Of a stretch of 56,359 nucleotides of DNA, positions 1 through 9,455 are shown piece after piece; the stretch's first letter is position 1, and each line of letters begins with the position of its first letter. This stretch comes from JAAGZL01 sp964628835 (lineage in GTDB: Bacteria; Pseudomonadota; Gammaproteobacteria; Chromatiales; Chromatiaceae): positions 1 through 56,359 of the forward strand of contig CAZVME010000013.1 of NCBI GenBank assembly GCA_964628835.1, read 5' to 3'. Below the pieces are notes generated by a model. It ran no database searches. It was not told the origin of the DNA and was given only the letters and a program-made list of their open reading frames with translations. A program made the position numbers and the translations under genes.

Positions 1-71
1 GTGGTCTCTAAGCTTTTCGTACCATCTGCATTGGGTTAATCTCTAATACCTATATAGATAATTAATTCAGG

Positions 72-1280
72 ATGGCCATGTCAGCGCTGGAGAATAAACG
101 GGTTCTGCTAGGAGTAACCGGTGGGATAGCTGCCTATAAGGCGGCTGAAATTGTGCGCTTGTTGGTGCAGGCCAATGCCGAGGTGCAGGTGGTGATGACG
201 CCTGCGGCCTCGAATTTTATCACCCCTCTGACCCTGCAGGCGCTGTCCGGCCGCAGCGTGCGCCAGGAGATGTTCGATATCGAGCAGGAGGCGGTCATGG
301 GGCATATTGATCTGGCGCGCTGGGCGGACTTGGTCCTGGTGGCGCCGGCTAGTGCCGATTTTATCTCCCGTCTGGCTGTGGGCATGGCGAATGATCTGTT
401 GGCTGCTCTGTGTCTGGCCACCACCACCCCGATAGCCCTGGCCCCGGCCATGAATCGTGAGATGTGGTTGAATCCGGCTACCCAGGCAAATATCCAGACC
501 CTGAATCAGAGAGGGGTTGCGGTGTGGGGGCCAGCCGATGGCGAGCAGGCCTGTGGTGAGATTGGGCCGGGACGCATGCTGGAACCGCAACATCTACTGG
601 AACAGATTCAAAATAGCGTTTCAGCTGGCGCCTTGCAGGGAGTCAGGGTGCTGCTGACGGCAGGGCCTACTCGAGAGCCGATTGATCCGGTGCGTTATGT
701 GGGAAATCGCAGTTCTGGCAAGATGGGCTTTGCCCTGGCCAGTGCATTTGCGGCAGAGGGGGCGGTGGTGAGCATGATCAGTGGTCCGGTCTCTTTGGAC
801 ACTCCGAGGGGAGTACGGCGGGTGGAGGTTGAGACTGCGCTGGAGATGGAACGTGAGGTCCTCTCCCGGGTTAATGCGTGCGATATATTTGTGGCCTGTG
901 CTGCGGTGGCGGATTATCGGTGTAATGGAGTGGCAGAGCAAAAAATCAAGAAGTCACAGGATCGGTTGGAACTGAGCCTGGTCAGAAATCCTGATATCCT
1001 ACAAGAGGTGGCTGCAAATGCGGCTGCACCCTTCACCGTAGGTTTTGCCGCCGAGACCGAGCGTGTGGCCGAACAGGCTGAACAGAAACGTCTCGCTAAG
1101 GGGGTGGATATGATCGCCGCCAATCTGGTGGGGGGTGACCGGGGTGGGTTCGGCAGTGATGAGAATGCGCTAACGGTATCATGGGACGGGGGCGAATCTG
1201 AGCTGCCCATGACGGATAAACAGCGGCTGGCACAGGGCTTGGTTGCACTAATCATAAAAAAATATCATGAGAAAGATTGA
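72..1280 (+). CDS. coaBC: Bifunctional phosphopantothenoylcysteine decarboxylase / phosphopantothenate-cysteine ligase
   Basis: Two consecutive cytosolic steps of coenzyme A synthesis: ligation of cysteine to 4'-phosphopantothenate (CoaB) and decarboxylation to 4'-phosphopantetheine (CoaC). The 402-residue length is normal for the fusion. The N-terminal flavin-dependent CoaC half shows the VTGGIAAYK start, an active-site His in GHIDLARWAD, the PAMNREMW motif and the ACGEIGPGRM substrate loop. The C-terminal CoaB half begins at about residue 190 with TAGPTREPIDPVRYVGN and SSGKMG. ATG at 72 and ATG at 78 are both possible starts. The 3' end overlaps dut by 14 bp, indicating one transcript, as in the enterobacterial dfp-dut pair. 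Confidence 0.97.
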   Translation: MAMSALENKRVLLGVTGGIAAYKAAEIVRLLVQANAEVQVVMTPAASNFITPLTLQALSGRSVRQEMFDIEQEAVMGHIDLARWADLVLVAPASADFISRLAVGMANDLLAALCLATTTPIALAPAMNREMWLNPATQANIQTLNQRGVAVWGPADGEQACGEIGPGRMLEPQHLLEQIQNSVSAGALQGVRVLLTAGPTREPIDPVRYVGNRSSGKMGFALASAFAAEGAVVSMISGPVSLDTPRGVRRVEVETALEMEREVLSRVNACDIFVACAAVADYRCNGVAEQKIKKSQDRLELSLVRNPDILQEVAANAAAPFTVGFAAETERVAEQAEQKRLAKGVDMIAANLVGGDRGGFGSDENALTVSWDGGESELPMTDKQRLAQGLVALIIKKYHEKD

Positions 1281-1722
1281 ACTTAAGATACTGGATAAAC
1301 GTTTGGGAGAGGAGTTTCCACTCCCTGCCTACGCTACCGACGGGTCGGCTGGAATGGATCTGCGGGCCATGCTGGATAACTCGCTGCAGTTGCATCCGGG
1401 TCAGACTGAACTCATCCCCACCGGGATGGCAATCCACATTGAAGATCCCCATCAGGCGGCCATGATTCTGCCGCGCTCCGGTCTGGGTCATAAGCACGGC
1501 ATTGTGCTGGGTAATCTGGTTGGTTTGATAGATGCTGATTATCAAGGGCAGCTGTTTGTATCCTGTTGGAATCGTGGCAACGAGACCTTTCAAGTTGAAG
1601 TGGGTGAGCGTATTGCCCAGCTGGTGATTGTGCCGGTAATAAGGGCACATTTTGAAGTTGTAGATGAGTTCAATGCCAGCGAGCGTGGGTCTGGTGGTTT
1701 TGGACACTCGGGCAGGCAGTGA
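1267..1722 (+). CDS. dut: Deoxyuridine 5'-triphosphate nucleotidohydrolase (dUTPase)
   Basis: Hydrolyses dUTP to dUMP and pyrophosphate, keeping uracil out of DNA and supplying dUMP for thymidylate synthesis; the family is a homotrimer. The 151-residue protein has the trimeric dUTPase motifs in order: AGMDLRA, PRSGLGHKHGIVLGN, GLIDADYQG, and the glycine-rich C-terminal arm RGSGGFGHSGR that closes over the active site. Its ATG lies inside the end of coaBC (14 bp overlap), so translational coupling is likely. Confidence 0.97.
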   Translation: MRKIELKILDKRLGEEFPLPAYATDGSAGMDLRAMLDNSLQLHPGQTELIPTGMAIHIEDPHQAAMILPRSGLGHKHGIVLGNLVGLIDADYQGQLFVSCWNRGNETFQVEVGERIAQLVIVPVIRAHFEVVDEFNASERGSGGFGHSGRQ

Positions 1723-1793
1723 GTGTATTTGGTGGCCAGATGCCCTGGCCTAAATGGTTACCGGTGTAGGCCACTACATCAGCACATAGGGAG

Positions 1794-4325
1794 ATGGCGG
1801 ATTTGGGACAAGATAATATGATGGGAACCAAAAAACTTGCCGGTCTCGTGGCTAAGGGCGCCGCTGCGGGGCAGAAGCGGGGCAGCAGCATCTCCCAGGT
1901 TACGCTGAGCATTCTGGCTCTTGTAGTTACCATCTTTGTCGTTTGTGGAGTGGTTTTTTACGGCATTCAGAGTGCCGGGCAGGGTCAGAGCCTGGAGCAC
2001 CAGGTCAAAGTCGGTGCTGAAGGTGTGGCCCAGAACATAACCGGCCAGATTCGTTTGTATCAAAAGCTGTTGCAGGGACTATCTCAGGATCAGCAGCTTG
2101 TCAGCCTGTTTGCAACCAAGAATAGATCCGGCCTGCGTGGTAAGGAGCAATCTTTTCTACGCCAGACCCCGGACGCAAAATATGTGCGGCTGCTTCCGGT
2201 GGAGTGGGATGAGCTTGAGACCGGTGTAGGCCCTAAGCTGAGTTTTGCCTCCCTGGCCATGCTCAGGGGTGTGGAAACATCCCGCGCAGTTTCATCAGCA
2301 GAGGTGCACCAGTTCAATTCCAGACAACGGCATATAGCGCTGGCTGCTCCGGTGTTGAAGGGTAAGAAGGGTGCGGTTGTTGGGGTGATTCATCTCTCTC
2401 TGCCTATGGACATGTTAAACAGCTCAGTTGCCGGTGTCGCTGTGCAGAGTGGCAGTATCAATCTGCGACAGGTAGCAGGTGGCGCACCACTGCTTCTGGC
2501 TTCAAACGACTCTGCCAGGAGGAAGCTACCCAGATCATCAGGTAGCATAAAAATCCCTGGTTCAATATGGAGTGTCGCTTATAAGTCTAAATCAAGCAGT
2601 GTGGTATGGAGTGATCACATAGTTTTTTATGGGGCACTGTTGATTGGACTGGGCCTCATTGCCTTGGCCGTCCTGCTGCTTACCCACCGGCTAAAGCTGG
2701 GGCTTGTCAGTGATCAAGAGAGTATCCTGATCCTGGTGGAGCGGCTGCTGTTGGGGCGTGTTGCCTCCAGCCAGAAGGCCAGGATAGCTGAGCTGCAGGG
2801 CATCATGGATCACTTGGTGCATATGATGCACGGGATTAAAAGCCGTGCTGCTGCAAAGCCCATTGCGCCGGAAACGATGAATGAGGCAACAGGTCTGCCG
2901 CAGTCTACAGTGGAGGAGGCCATAGAGGCCGTGTCAGAACAGGCGGGAGGAAATTTCCTGCCTGCGTCCATATTCCGTAGCTATGATATCCGGGGTATCG
3001 TAACCAAGGAGCTGACGGCAGATGTGGTATATCAGCTGGGCAGGGTCATCGGCAGTGCAGCCTATGATGAAGGGCAGCAGACCGTAATTGTGGCCCGTGA
3101 CGGACGCAAGTCGGGACAGGAGCTGTCCACGGCCCTGTGTCGTGGTTTGATGGCCAGTGGCCGGGATGTGCTGGATATAGGGATGGTGCCCACGCCACTG
3201 CTCTATTTCGCCACCAATTTCCTGGGCAGCAGCAGCGGGGTGATGGTGACCGGGAGCCACAATCCGCCCGAGTATAACGGTCTGAAGATAGTTATCGCGG
3301 GGGAAACTCTATCTGGCGATGGGATCAAGGCCCTGCGCAACCGCATCTCCAAGGGAGACCTGTTACAGGGAGAGGGAACTCGGACCGAGCAGGACCTGCT
3401 GGCCGATTATCTGAGTCGTGTGGTGGAAGATCTGCACATCGGTAGACCACTCAAGGTGGTTCTGGATTGTGGCAATGGAGTTGCTGGTGTGGTGGCACCG
3501 CACCTGCTCAAGTTGCTGGGGTGTCAGGTTACCGAACTGTACTGTGACGTGGATGGGGATTTCCCCAATCATCATCCGGATCCGACCAAGCCGGAAAATC
3601 TTGAGGCCCTGGTTTCCGAGGTCAAGTCCAGTCAGGCTGATATCGGAATTGCCCTGGATGGTGATGGCGACAGAATAGGCGTGGTTGATTCGGCGGGCAA
3701 CATCATCTGGCCCGACCGCCTGCTGATGCTGTTTGCCATTGACCTGCTGATACGTCAGCCGGGCGCGGATATTATCTATGACGTTAAGTCGAGTCGCCAC
3801 CTTGCCGGTCAGATACTCGCCAATGGCGGCAGGCCGCTGATGTGGAAGACCGGTCACTCTCTGATCAAGGCCAGGATGAAAGAGACCGGCGCCCTGCTGG
3901 CCGGTGAGTTGAGTGGGCATATATTCTTCAAAGAGCGTTGGTATGGATTTGATGATGGCCTCTATGCCTGTGCCAGACTGCTCGAGATACTGGCCGCAGA
4001 TTCACGCAGTTCTGCGGAGATATTTGCCGAGCTTCCAGAGAGTGTCAGTACACCTGAGTTAACCCTGGCAATGCAGGAAGGAGAGAATGTTGAGCTGATG
4101 GACAAGCTGCTGGCGAGCGGTGAGATGCAGGATGCGAAGTTGATTAAGATTGATGGTATCCGCGCGGAGTTTGAATATGGCTGGGGGCTGGTGCGTGCAT
4201 CTAATACCATGCCGGCAGTCACCTTCCGCTTTGAGGCGGAGGATATGGATGGCCTGAAGCGGGTGCAGGCAGTGTTCCGGGAGCAGTTGCTGAAGATAAA
4301 CTCAGAACTCGAACTGCCATTTTGA
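1794..4325 (+). CDS. algC: Phosphomannomutase/phosphoglucomutase with membrane-anchored N-terminal extension
   Basis: Interconverts hexose 1- and 6-phosphates for LPS and exopolysaccharide precursors. The catalytic part starts near residue 385 (FRSYDIRG). It shows the phosphoserine loop VTGSHNPPEYNG, the metal loop ALDGDGDRIG, the sugar-binding GELSGHIFF and the phosphate-binding RASNTMPAVTFRFE. The 380 residues in front are an extra module: a transmembrane helix at about 36-60, a probable periplasmic sensor-like stretch, and a second helix at about 273-297. Total length is 843, against about 460 for the bare enzyme; long forms are known next to dut in other gammaproteobacteria. ATG at 1794 touches an AGGGAG, so ATG at 1818 with GGGACAAG upstream is an equally good start. 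Confidence 0.93.
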   Translation: MADLGQDNMMGTKKLAGLVAKGAAAGQKRGSSISQVTLSILALVVTIFVVCGVVFYGIQSAGQGQSLEHQVKVGAEGVAQNITGQIRLYQKLLQGLSQDQQLVSLFATKNRSGLRGKEQSFLRQTPDAKYVRLLPVEWDELETGVGPKLSFASLAMLRGVETSRAVSSAEVHQFNSRQRHIALAAPVLKGKKGAVVGVIHLSLPMDMLNSSVAGVAVQSGSINLRQVAGGAPLLLASNDSARRKLPRSSGSIKIPGSIWSVAYKSKSSSVVWSDHIVFYGALLIGLGLIALAVLLLTHRLKLGLVSDQESILILVERLLLGRVASSQKARIAELQGIMDHLVHMMHGIKSRAAAKPIAPETMNEATGLPQSTVEEAIEAVSEQAGGNFLPASIFRSYDIRGIVTKELTADVVYQLGRVIGSAAYDEGQQTVIVARDGRKSGQELSTALCRGLMASGRDVLDIGMVPTPLLYFATNFLGSSSGVMVTGSHNPPEYNGLKIVIAGETLSGDGIKALRNRISKGDLLQGEGTRTEQDLLADYLSRVVEDLHIGRPLKVVLDCGNGVAGVVAPHLLKLLGCQVTELYCDVDGDFPNHHPDPTKPENLEALVSEVKSSQADIGIALDGDGDRIGVVDSAGNIIWPDRLLMLFAIDLLIRQPGADIIYDVKSSRHLAGQILANGGRPLMWKTGHSLIKARMKETGALLAGELSGHIFFKERWYGFDDGLYACARLLEILAADSRSSAEIFAELPESVSTPELTLAMQEGENVELMDKLLASGEMQDAKLIKIDGIRAEFEYGWGLVRASNTMPAVTFRFEAEDMDGLKRVQAVFREQLLKINSELELPF

Positions 4326-4466
4326 GCACGCATGGAGTGGTCTGAATGAACATTGTTGTAACTCGCTTAAAGATGCAAAGTGCGCCAAGAGACCATCTGA
4401 AATACCTTAAGTAACAATTAGTTTTCACTTTGTGTTTTTGGCACCTTGGCGAGAGCCAACTATTAG

Positions 4467-4493
4467 CTTTAAGTACCCAATTTTTACTTAAAG
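4467..4493 (+). promoter_or_regulatory. Hairpin in the argB leader
   Basis: A perfect 9-bp inverted repeat (CTTTAAGTA ... TACTTAAAG, 9-nt loop) sits 30 bp before argB in an AT-rich gap after algC. The T run lies inside the loop, so it is not a classical terminator. It could be an operator or an RNA leader structure; I do not recognise an ArgR box. Confidence 0.3.
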
Positions 4494-4523
4494 AGCCCTA
4501 AATTCTAATTTAATTGGAAGAAT

Positions 4524-5420
4524 ATGAGTCTAACACCAGAACAGGCGCGTAACGTTGCCCATGTGCTTGCAGAGTCACTGCCCTATATAAAGAGGTTCCA
4601 AGGCAAGACCATCGTCATCAAGTATGGCGGGAATGCCATGGTGGATGAGAAACTAAAAAAGAGTTTTGCCCGTGACATTGTGCTGATGAAGCTGGTGGGT
4701 ATCAACCCGGTGGTGGTGCACGGCGGTGGTCCACAGATAGGTAAGCTACTGGAGCGGCTGGGTAAGAGCAGTGAGTTTGTTCAGGGTATGCGGGTCACAG
4801 ACAGCGAGACCATGGATGTGGTGGAGATGGTTCTGGGCGGCCTGGTAAACAAGGAGATTGTCAATCTGATCAGTCAGCACGGCGGCGGCGCCGTGGGACT
4901 TACCGGTAAGGATGGTGGCCTGATCCGTGCCCGTAAGCTACAACTGAAAAATGATGCGCCTGAGTTGGAGGCCCCGGAGATCATTGATATCGGACATGTG
5001 GGGGAGGTGGAGAGTATAGACCCCGGCGTGGTGGATATGTTGGTGGGCGGTGGGTTCATCCCGGTTATTGCCCCCATTGGCATAGGTCACGATGGCCGAT
5101 CCTATAATATCAATGCGGACCTGGTTGCCGGCAAGATGGCCGAGGTGCTGGGGGCGGAAAAACTGATTCTGCTCACCAATACCGCCGGCCTGTTGGACAA
5201 GGATGATAATCTGTTGACGGGGCTGTCGGCCTCAAAGGTGGCGGAGCTGGAGGCGGATGGCACTATTTATGGTGGCATGCTGCCCAAGATCCACTGTGCC
5301 CTGGATGCGGTAATGGCCGGGGTGAAATCCTCCCATATCATTGATGGCAGGGTGCAGCACGCAGTGCTGCTGGAGCTGTTTACAGATGAGGGTGTGGGAA
5401 CCCTGATCTGCGCCAGATGA
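4524..5420 (+). CDS. argB: Acetylglutamate kinase
   Basis: Second step of arginine synthesis: ATP-dependent phosphorylation of N-acetyl-L-glutamate, in the cytosol. The 298-residue protein is of the family's length, with the amino-acid-kinase motifs KYGGNAMV, VHGGGPQIG, the acetylglutamate site MVLGGLVNKEIV, and NINADLVAGKMAE near the ATP site. The longer N-terminal helix (AHVLAESLPYIKRF) is typical of the hexameric, arginine-inhibited form, so feedback inhibition by arginine is likely (inference). It lies between algC and slmA, and slmA begins 5 bp after its stop. Confidence 0.96.
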   Translation: MSLTPEQARNVAHVLAESLPYIKRFQGKTIVIKYGGNAMVDEKLKKSFARDIVLMKLVGINPVVVHGGGPQIGKLLERLGKSSEFVQGMRVTDSETMDVVEMVLGGLVNKEIVNLISQHGGGAVGLTGKDGGLIRARKLQLKNDAPELEAPEIIDIGHVGEVESIDPGVVDMLVGGGFIPVIAPIGIGHDGRSYNINADLVAGKMAEVLGAEKLILLTNTAGLLDKDDNLLTGLSASKVAELEADGTIYGGMLPKIHCALDAVMAGVKSSHIIDGRVQHAVLLELFTDEGVGTLICAR

Positions 5421-5424
5421 CCCT

Positions 5425-6012
5425 ATGGGCGCCAAGATACCGCGTAGACAGCTTATCCTGGAAGCACTGGCAACTGAGCTGGAAAATAGTCCTGGCGCCA
5501 GGATAACCACCGCAGCGCTGGCGCGCGCCAGCGGGGTAACCGAGGCTGCGCTCTATCGGCATTTTGCCAGCAAGGCTCAGATGTTTGAGGCCCTGATCGC
5601 CTTCGCCGAGGAGGCGGTGTTTACCCGCATCAATCAGATACTGGATGAGGAGAAAGATACTACCATCCGCTGTAGCAGAATTGTTTATTTGCTGTTGGGG
5701 TTTGCTGAACGCAACCCGGGAATCACACGGGTGCTGTTGGGGGATGCGTTGACCGGTGAAGGCGAACGCCTGCTGTTGCGGGTGGAGCGGTTTTTTGATC
5801 GCCTGGAGACCCAACTGAAGCAGGTGGTGCGTGAATCCAGATTGCGTGATGATGCTTCGGGGCAGATCGCAGCCGAGGATTGTGCCGATATTATTCTCGG
5901 CTTCGTGGAGGGGCGTCTGCACCGGTTTCTCCGTTCCAGATTCAAAAAATCACCTCTGGAGAAGTGGGAGGAACAGTGGCGGATTGTTGCTACCGCCTTG
6001 TTTGCCAGTTAG
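5425..6012 (+). CDS. slmA: Nucleoid occlusion factor, TetR family
   Basis: A TetR-fold DNA-binding protein that, bound to specific chromosomal sites, antagonises FtsZ rings over unsegregated nucleoids. The 195 residues carry the N-terminal helix-turn-helix (ITTAALARASGVTEAALYRHF) and the SlmA-type C-terminal half (FAERNPGITRVLLGDALTGE). Position supports the identity: the gene belongs to the conserved dfp-dut-slmA-pyrE neighbourhood. It starts only 5 bp after argB and is probably cotranscribed. It ends 11 bp from the convergent DUF4124 gene. Confidence 0.93.
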   Translation: MGAKIPRRQLILEALATELENSPGARITTAALARASGVTEAALYRHFASKAQMFEALIAFAEEAVFTRINQILDEEKDTTIRCSRIVYLLLGFAERNPGITRVLLGDALTGEGERLLLRVERFFDRLETQLKQVVRESRLRDDASGQIAAEDCADIILGFVEGRLHRFLRSRFKKSPLEKWEEQWRIVATALFAS

Positions 6013-6023
6013 GGATGACCAGC

Positions 6024-7010
6024 TTATTTTCGCTGATGCTTGTCACCCAACAATAGTCTTCTGAACCCGCTCCTGATCGAAGCGACCTGGTCGCTGTCGC
6101 AGAACTTCTTGCCCAATGGCGAGGGTTTGCACTGCAGGTCGAAGAACAGATGCTCACCCTGGGCCTTTTTCCGCTGGATACGTGAAAGGGTGATGCTGAT
6201 GTCGGTGTCGCTTACAGGTGGTGCGGTAAGAATTACTGATTCGCCCATGATCTTTATCTTGGTGGTGGCGCGTTTCAATACGTAGTCTACGCCCTTTTCC
6301 CAGTAAGAGTCACAGGTTTGGATGTCGTTGCATAGCACAACATAGTCGAGTTGGGATGCCACAGCCGTTTGTATTTTGTTCGGCATCTGCTCGGCTCGCA
6401 GCTTTTTAAGTTCCAGAAACCGTTTCAGGTCCAACTGCGCCTTTAGTCTGATTTTCTCTTTATCCTTTTCCCGGATAATGATAGTGGCGTAGCTGTCCTT
6501 CAGATGTTGGCGGCTACTGGCAATCTCGCCCAATAGTCCTTTCGGTGGTTTCCTGCCGCGACGTTCCTGGCTGGCGGCTCTGTTCTGCATATCTACCAGC
6601 TGGGCCTTTACCTGCTTGATGTTGCTGATGGCAATCTGAATCATCACATCAATGGCGGCAAGCTTGCCATCCTGAGCCATTATGATGTCATCTCCGCTGC
6701 GGAAGGTTCGCAGCAGTACCCGGTCCTCCGCCTTCTGCTTTTCGATAATCTTCTCGCGCTCTTTTCTCAGGCGCTTCAGCTCTTTTTCCTGAGCCAGCTC
6801 CTGGGCTGTCTTGGCCCGTTCAATCTTTCTGACTTCCATTCCCCGCTCGTTCAACTCACTGCGCGCCTGGTTGGCCTGACTTGGAGGAAGTTTATCTGTG
6901 TAGTTAACCTTGCCGTCAGCATCCACCCAGCGGTAGAGTTTGGCCAGTGCCGGTGTGGCCAGCAGGGCAGTGACTAAGGTAAAAATAAGTATGTCGAGTC
7001 TCAAGCGCAT
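6024..7010 (-). CDS. DUF4124 domain protein, exported
   Basis: Function unknown. The N terminus is a signal peptide (hydrophobic LDILIFTLVTALLATPALA). It is followed directly by the DUF4124 motif YRWVDADGKVNYTDKLPP at about residues 26-43, a short envelope domain. The middle (about residues 50-210) is highly charged and predicted coiled coil (AQELAQEKELKRLRKEREK and similar). The C-terminal third, about residues 215-310, looks globular and has two Cys (CNDIQTC) plus two more near LQCKPSPLGKKFC, possibly disulfide-bonded in the periplasm. It stands alone between convergent slmA and the symporter gene. Confidence 0.8.
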   Translation of the reverse strand: MRLRLDILIFTLVTALLATPALAKLYRWVDADGKVNYTDKLPPSQANQARSELNERGMEVRKIERAKTAQELAQEKELKRLRKEREKIIEKQKAEDRVLLRTFRSGDDIIMAQDGKLAAIDVMIQIAISNIKQVKAQLVDMQNRAASQERRGRKPPKGLLGEIASSRQHLKDSYATIIIREKDKEKIRLKAQLDLKRFLELKKLRAEQMPNKIQTAVASQLDYVVLCNDIQTCDSYWEKGVDYVLKRATTKIKIMGESVILTAPPVSDTDISITLSRIQRKKAQGEHLFFDLQCKPSPLGKKFCDSDQVASIRSGFRRLLLGDKHQRK

Positions 7011-7099
7011 AGTTGTTACGGTTCCATAATTTGATGGCTAAAGCATAGACGATCACCGCATTCGAGTGAATAGCCTATCCATGCTGGCTGGGATCAATT

Positions 7100-8578
7100 T
7101 CAATCGCTTTGGTTGCTCCAGAGGGAGAGTATCCAGCCGGAACAGAGTATGGTCGCGGTGCCAGCCAGTCCTGCCATAAGTGGGTGCAGGGGTAGCATGG
7201 CCCACTCCGGGATAAGTTCCAGCTTGGGCAGAAAGTTGTTCCAGGCCACCACCAGGATGCCCAGGGCAGTGGCTATCTGTGCGGCCCTGGCGCTGGCGGC
7301 AGGGACCATGATGCCGAGCAGAAACAGCCCCAGCATGCCGCCACCAAATACGGCGGAAATCTGCCACCACACATCCAGTGCGGTCTTTACCTGGATCATC
7401 AACATGGCAGCACCGGTGCCGATGACCCCGATGATGACGGTGGTCCAGCGGGTTATGGCCAGTAGTTTGTGATCACTCGCTTCTCCTGCTTTCAATCTGC
7501 GATAGAAGTCGATGGTCCATACCGTGGCCGAGGTGTTGAGACTGGAGTCCAGGGTGCTCATGCCTGCGGCGAGTACTGCAGCGATCACAATGCCCACCAC
7601 ACCGCTGGGTAGTTGGGTGACGATAAAAAATGGAAAGATCTGATCTGGTTTGGAGGGCAGGTCCGGGGTGGGCATGGCCTGATAGTAGACAAACAGCATG
7701 CTGCCGATCAGAAAAAACAGGGCGGAGACCGGGATGTAGGTGAGGCCGCCTATCCACATGGAGCGTATTGCGTCGCGGTCGGATCTGGCCGATAGGAAAC
7801 GCTGCACATAGTTTTGATCCACCCCGAAGTTTTTCAGGTTCTCTACAATGCCAAACAGCAGCACCACCCAAAAACCCTGTACTGCCAGGTCCCAATCCCA
7901 GGAGCCAAGGGCCAACTTGCCCTGGTTGGATGCGCTTGCCATGGCCTGCTCCACGCCGCCGGGCATATCTAGCAATAGCAACAGCAGGCAGAGCAGGGCG
8001 CCACCCAACAGGACCACGGACTGCACCACGTCGGTCCAGATTACCGCCTCAAAACCACCGGCTGCGGTGTAGGCAATAGTCAGCAGCCCCAGGGCCAGAA
8101 TCACCGTCACCAGATCCCAGCCCAAGAGCTGAGACACCGCCAGCGCCACCAGATACAGCACCACTGCGATGCGCCCCACCTGGAGCAGGATCAGGCTGAT
8201 CCCGGCATAGGCTCTGGCCCAGTATCCAAAGCGCTCCTCTAGGTGTTGATAGGCGGTGGTCTCCACCCGCTTGCGGTAGAAGGGGATAAAGAAATGGCCG
8301 GCGATGATACAGGCTATGGGCAGGCTGAGGGAGAATACAAAGGGACTCCAGTCGCTGGCGTAGGACTTTCCCGGATTGGCCAGAAAGCTGATGCTGCTCA
8401 GATAGGTGCCGAGGATGGAGATGCCGATGGCCCAACCCGGCAGGCGACGGCTTCCCAGGGTGTAGGCCTCCAGGGTGTTGTTGCGATGTACAAACCAGGC
8501 CCCGAATACCGCAGTTGCCAGCAGGTAGATGGCCACGATAATCAGGTCCAGACTCGGCAGGCTGGTGGTTTCCGCCAT
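7100..8578 (-). CDS. Sodium:solute symporter (SSS family)
   Basis: An inner-membrane Na+-coupled uptake protein of 492 residues with about 13 hydrophobic segments along its whole length, usual for the family. Family features include the N-terminal segment ending GAWFVHRNNTLEAYTLGSRR, the unwound-helix region GTYLSSISFLANPG, and the conserved AAVLAAGMSTLDSSLN stretch that forms the second Na+ site (SS). The substrate cannot be read from the sequence. It is monocistronic; pyrE lies 172 bp upstream on the same strand, with a repeat element between them. Confidence 0.88.
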   Translation of the reverse strand: MAETTSLPSLDLIIVAIYLLATAVFGAWFVHRNNTLEAYTLGSRRLPGWAIGISILGTYLSSISFLANPGKSYASDWSPFVFSLSLPIACIIAGHFFIPFYRKRVETTAYQHLEERFGYWARAYAGISLILLQVGRIAVVLYLVALAVSQLLGWDLVTVILALGLLTIAYTAAGGFEAVIWTDVVQSVVLLGGALLCLLLLLLDMPGGVEQAMASASNQGKLALGSWDWDLAVQGFWVVLLFGIVENLKNFGVDQNYVQRFLSARSDRDAIRSMWIGGLTYIPVSALFFLIGSMLFVYYQAMPTPDLPSKPDQIFPFFIVTQLPSGVVGIVIAAVLAAGMSTLDSSLNTSATVWTIDFYRRLKAGEASDHKLLAITRWTTVIIGVIGTGAAMLMIQVKTALDVWWQISAVFGGGMLGLFLLGIMVPAASARAAQIATALGILVVAWNNFLPKLELIPEWAMLPLHPLMAGLAGTATILCSGWILSLWSNQSD

Positions 8579-8660
8579 GGGATAGGTTTCCTAAGTAAGT
8601 TGTTTGTTATTATCTAGTGGAACCAGGTTGCAGGGTGACAAGATACGAGAGTCCCATAGT

Positions 8661-8721
8661 CTCTCGCAAAGGCACGTAGACGCAAAGGGTTTTCTTGGCG
8701 GGCTTTGCGTCTTTGCGAGAG
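8661..8721. repeat. Imperfect inverted repeat of the CTCTCGCAAAG type
   Basis: Between pyrE and the symporter gene. The right arm 8703-8721 (CTTTGCGTCTTTGCGAGAG) matches the reverse complement of the left arm 8661-8687, except for an 8-nt insertion in the left arm. A diverged relative of the right arm occurs at 14139-14160. This is probably a dispersed intergenic repeat; it could also act as a weak transcription stop for pyrE. Confidence 0.6.
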
Positions 8722-8750
8722 TAATGTTGGTGGTGTATTAAGGGGCTATA

Positions 8751-9392
8751 TCAGATTCCGTACTCCGCACGGTATCTGGTTATGCGTTCTAGATCAGCAG
8801 TGGCGTCGCTCTTGGTATCCAGATAGGCAATCAGATTTCCCAGCCTGGTGATGGCGGCCACCGGAATAGCGTAGTCGGCCTCCACCTCCTGGATGGCGGA
8901 CAGCTCACCTGTGCCCCGCTCCTGGCGATCCAGGGCGATGAATACCGCAGCCGGGGTAGCACCCTGGCTGTTTATGACATCTATAGACTCGCGGATGGCG
9001 GTGCCGGCGGTAATCACGTCATCAATAATGGCGACCCGTCCCTCCAGGGGGTGTCCCACAATGCTGCCGCCCTCACCGTGCGCCTTGGCCTCTTTGCGGT
9101 TGAAGGCGTAGGGGATGTCCACTTCGTGCTGGTCATACAGTGCAGCGGCGGTAACTGCAGCCAGGGGGATGCCCTTGTAGGCGGGCCCGTACAGCACATC
9201 AAACTTGATCCCGGAGTCCACGATGGCCTGGGCATAAAAGCGCCCCAGCCGGGCCAGACTGGAACCACTGTTGAACAGTCCTGCATTAAAAAAATAGGGG
9301 CTGGTGCGGCCGGATTTAAGGGTGAATTCGCCAAAGCGCAACACCCCGGTCTGTAGGGCGAAATCGATAAATTCGCGTTGATAATCTTGCAT
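8751..9392 (-). CDS. pyrE: Orotate phosphoribosyltransferase
   Basis: Fifth step of UMP synthesis: orotate + PRPP to orotidine 5'-monophosphate. The 213 residues match the family's length. Visible motifs are FTLKSGRTSPYFFNAG near the N terminus, YGPAYKGIPLA, the flexible catalytic loop NRKEAKAHGEGG, and the PRPP-binding signature VAIIDDVITAGTAIRES. Its place near slmA follows the conserved neighbourhood. The DUF3301 gene ends 63 bp upstream on the same strand. Confidence 0.97.
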   Translation of the reverse strand: MQDYQREFIDFALQTGVLRFGEFTLKSGRTSPYFFNAGLFNSGSSLARLGRFYAQAIVDSGIKFDVLYGPAYKGIPLAAVTAAALYDQHEVDIPYAFNRKEAKAHGEGGSIVGHPLEGRVAIIDDVITAGTAIRESIDVINSQGATPAAVFIALDRQERGTGELSAIQEVEADYAIPVAAITRLGNLIAYLDTKSDATADLERITRYRAEYGI

Positions 9393-9455
9393 GACATATT
9401 ACCTTGAAGGAACACTCACCCCATTGTCCGTATGCATGGTTGTGGATGCAACGGC

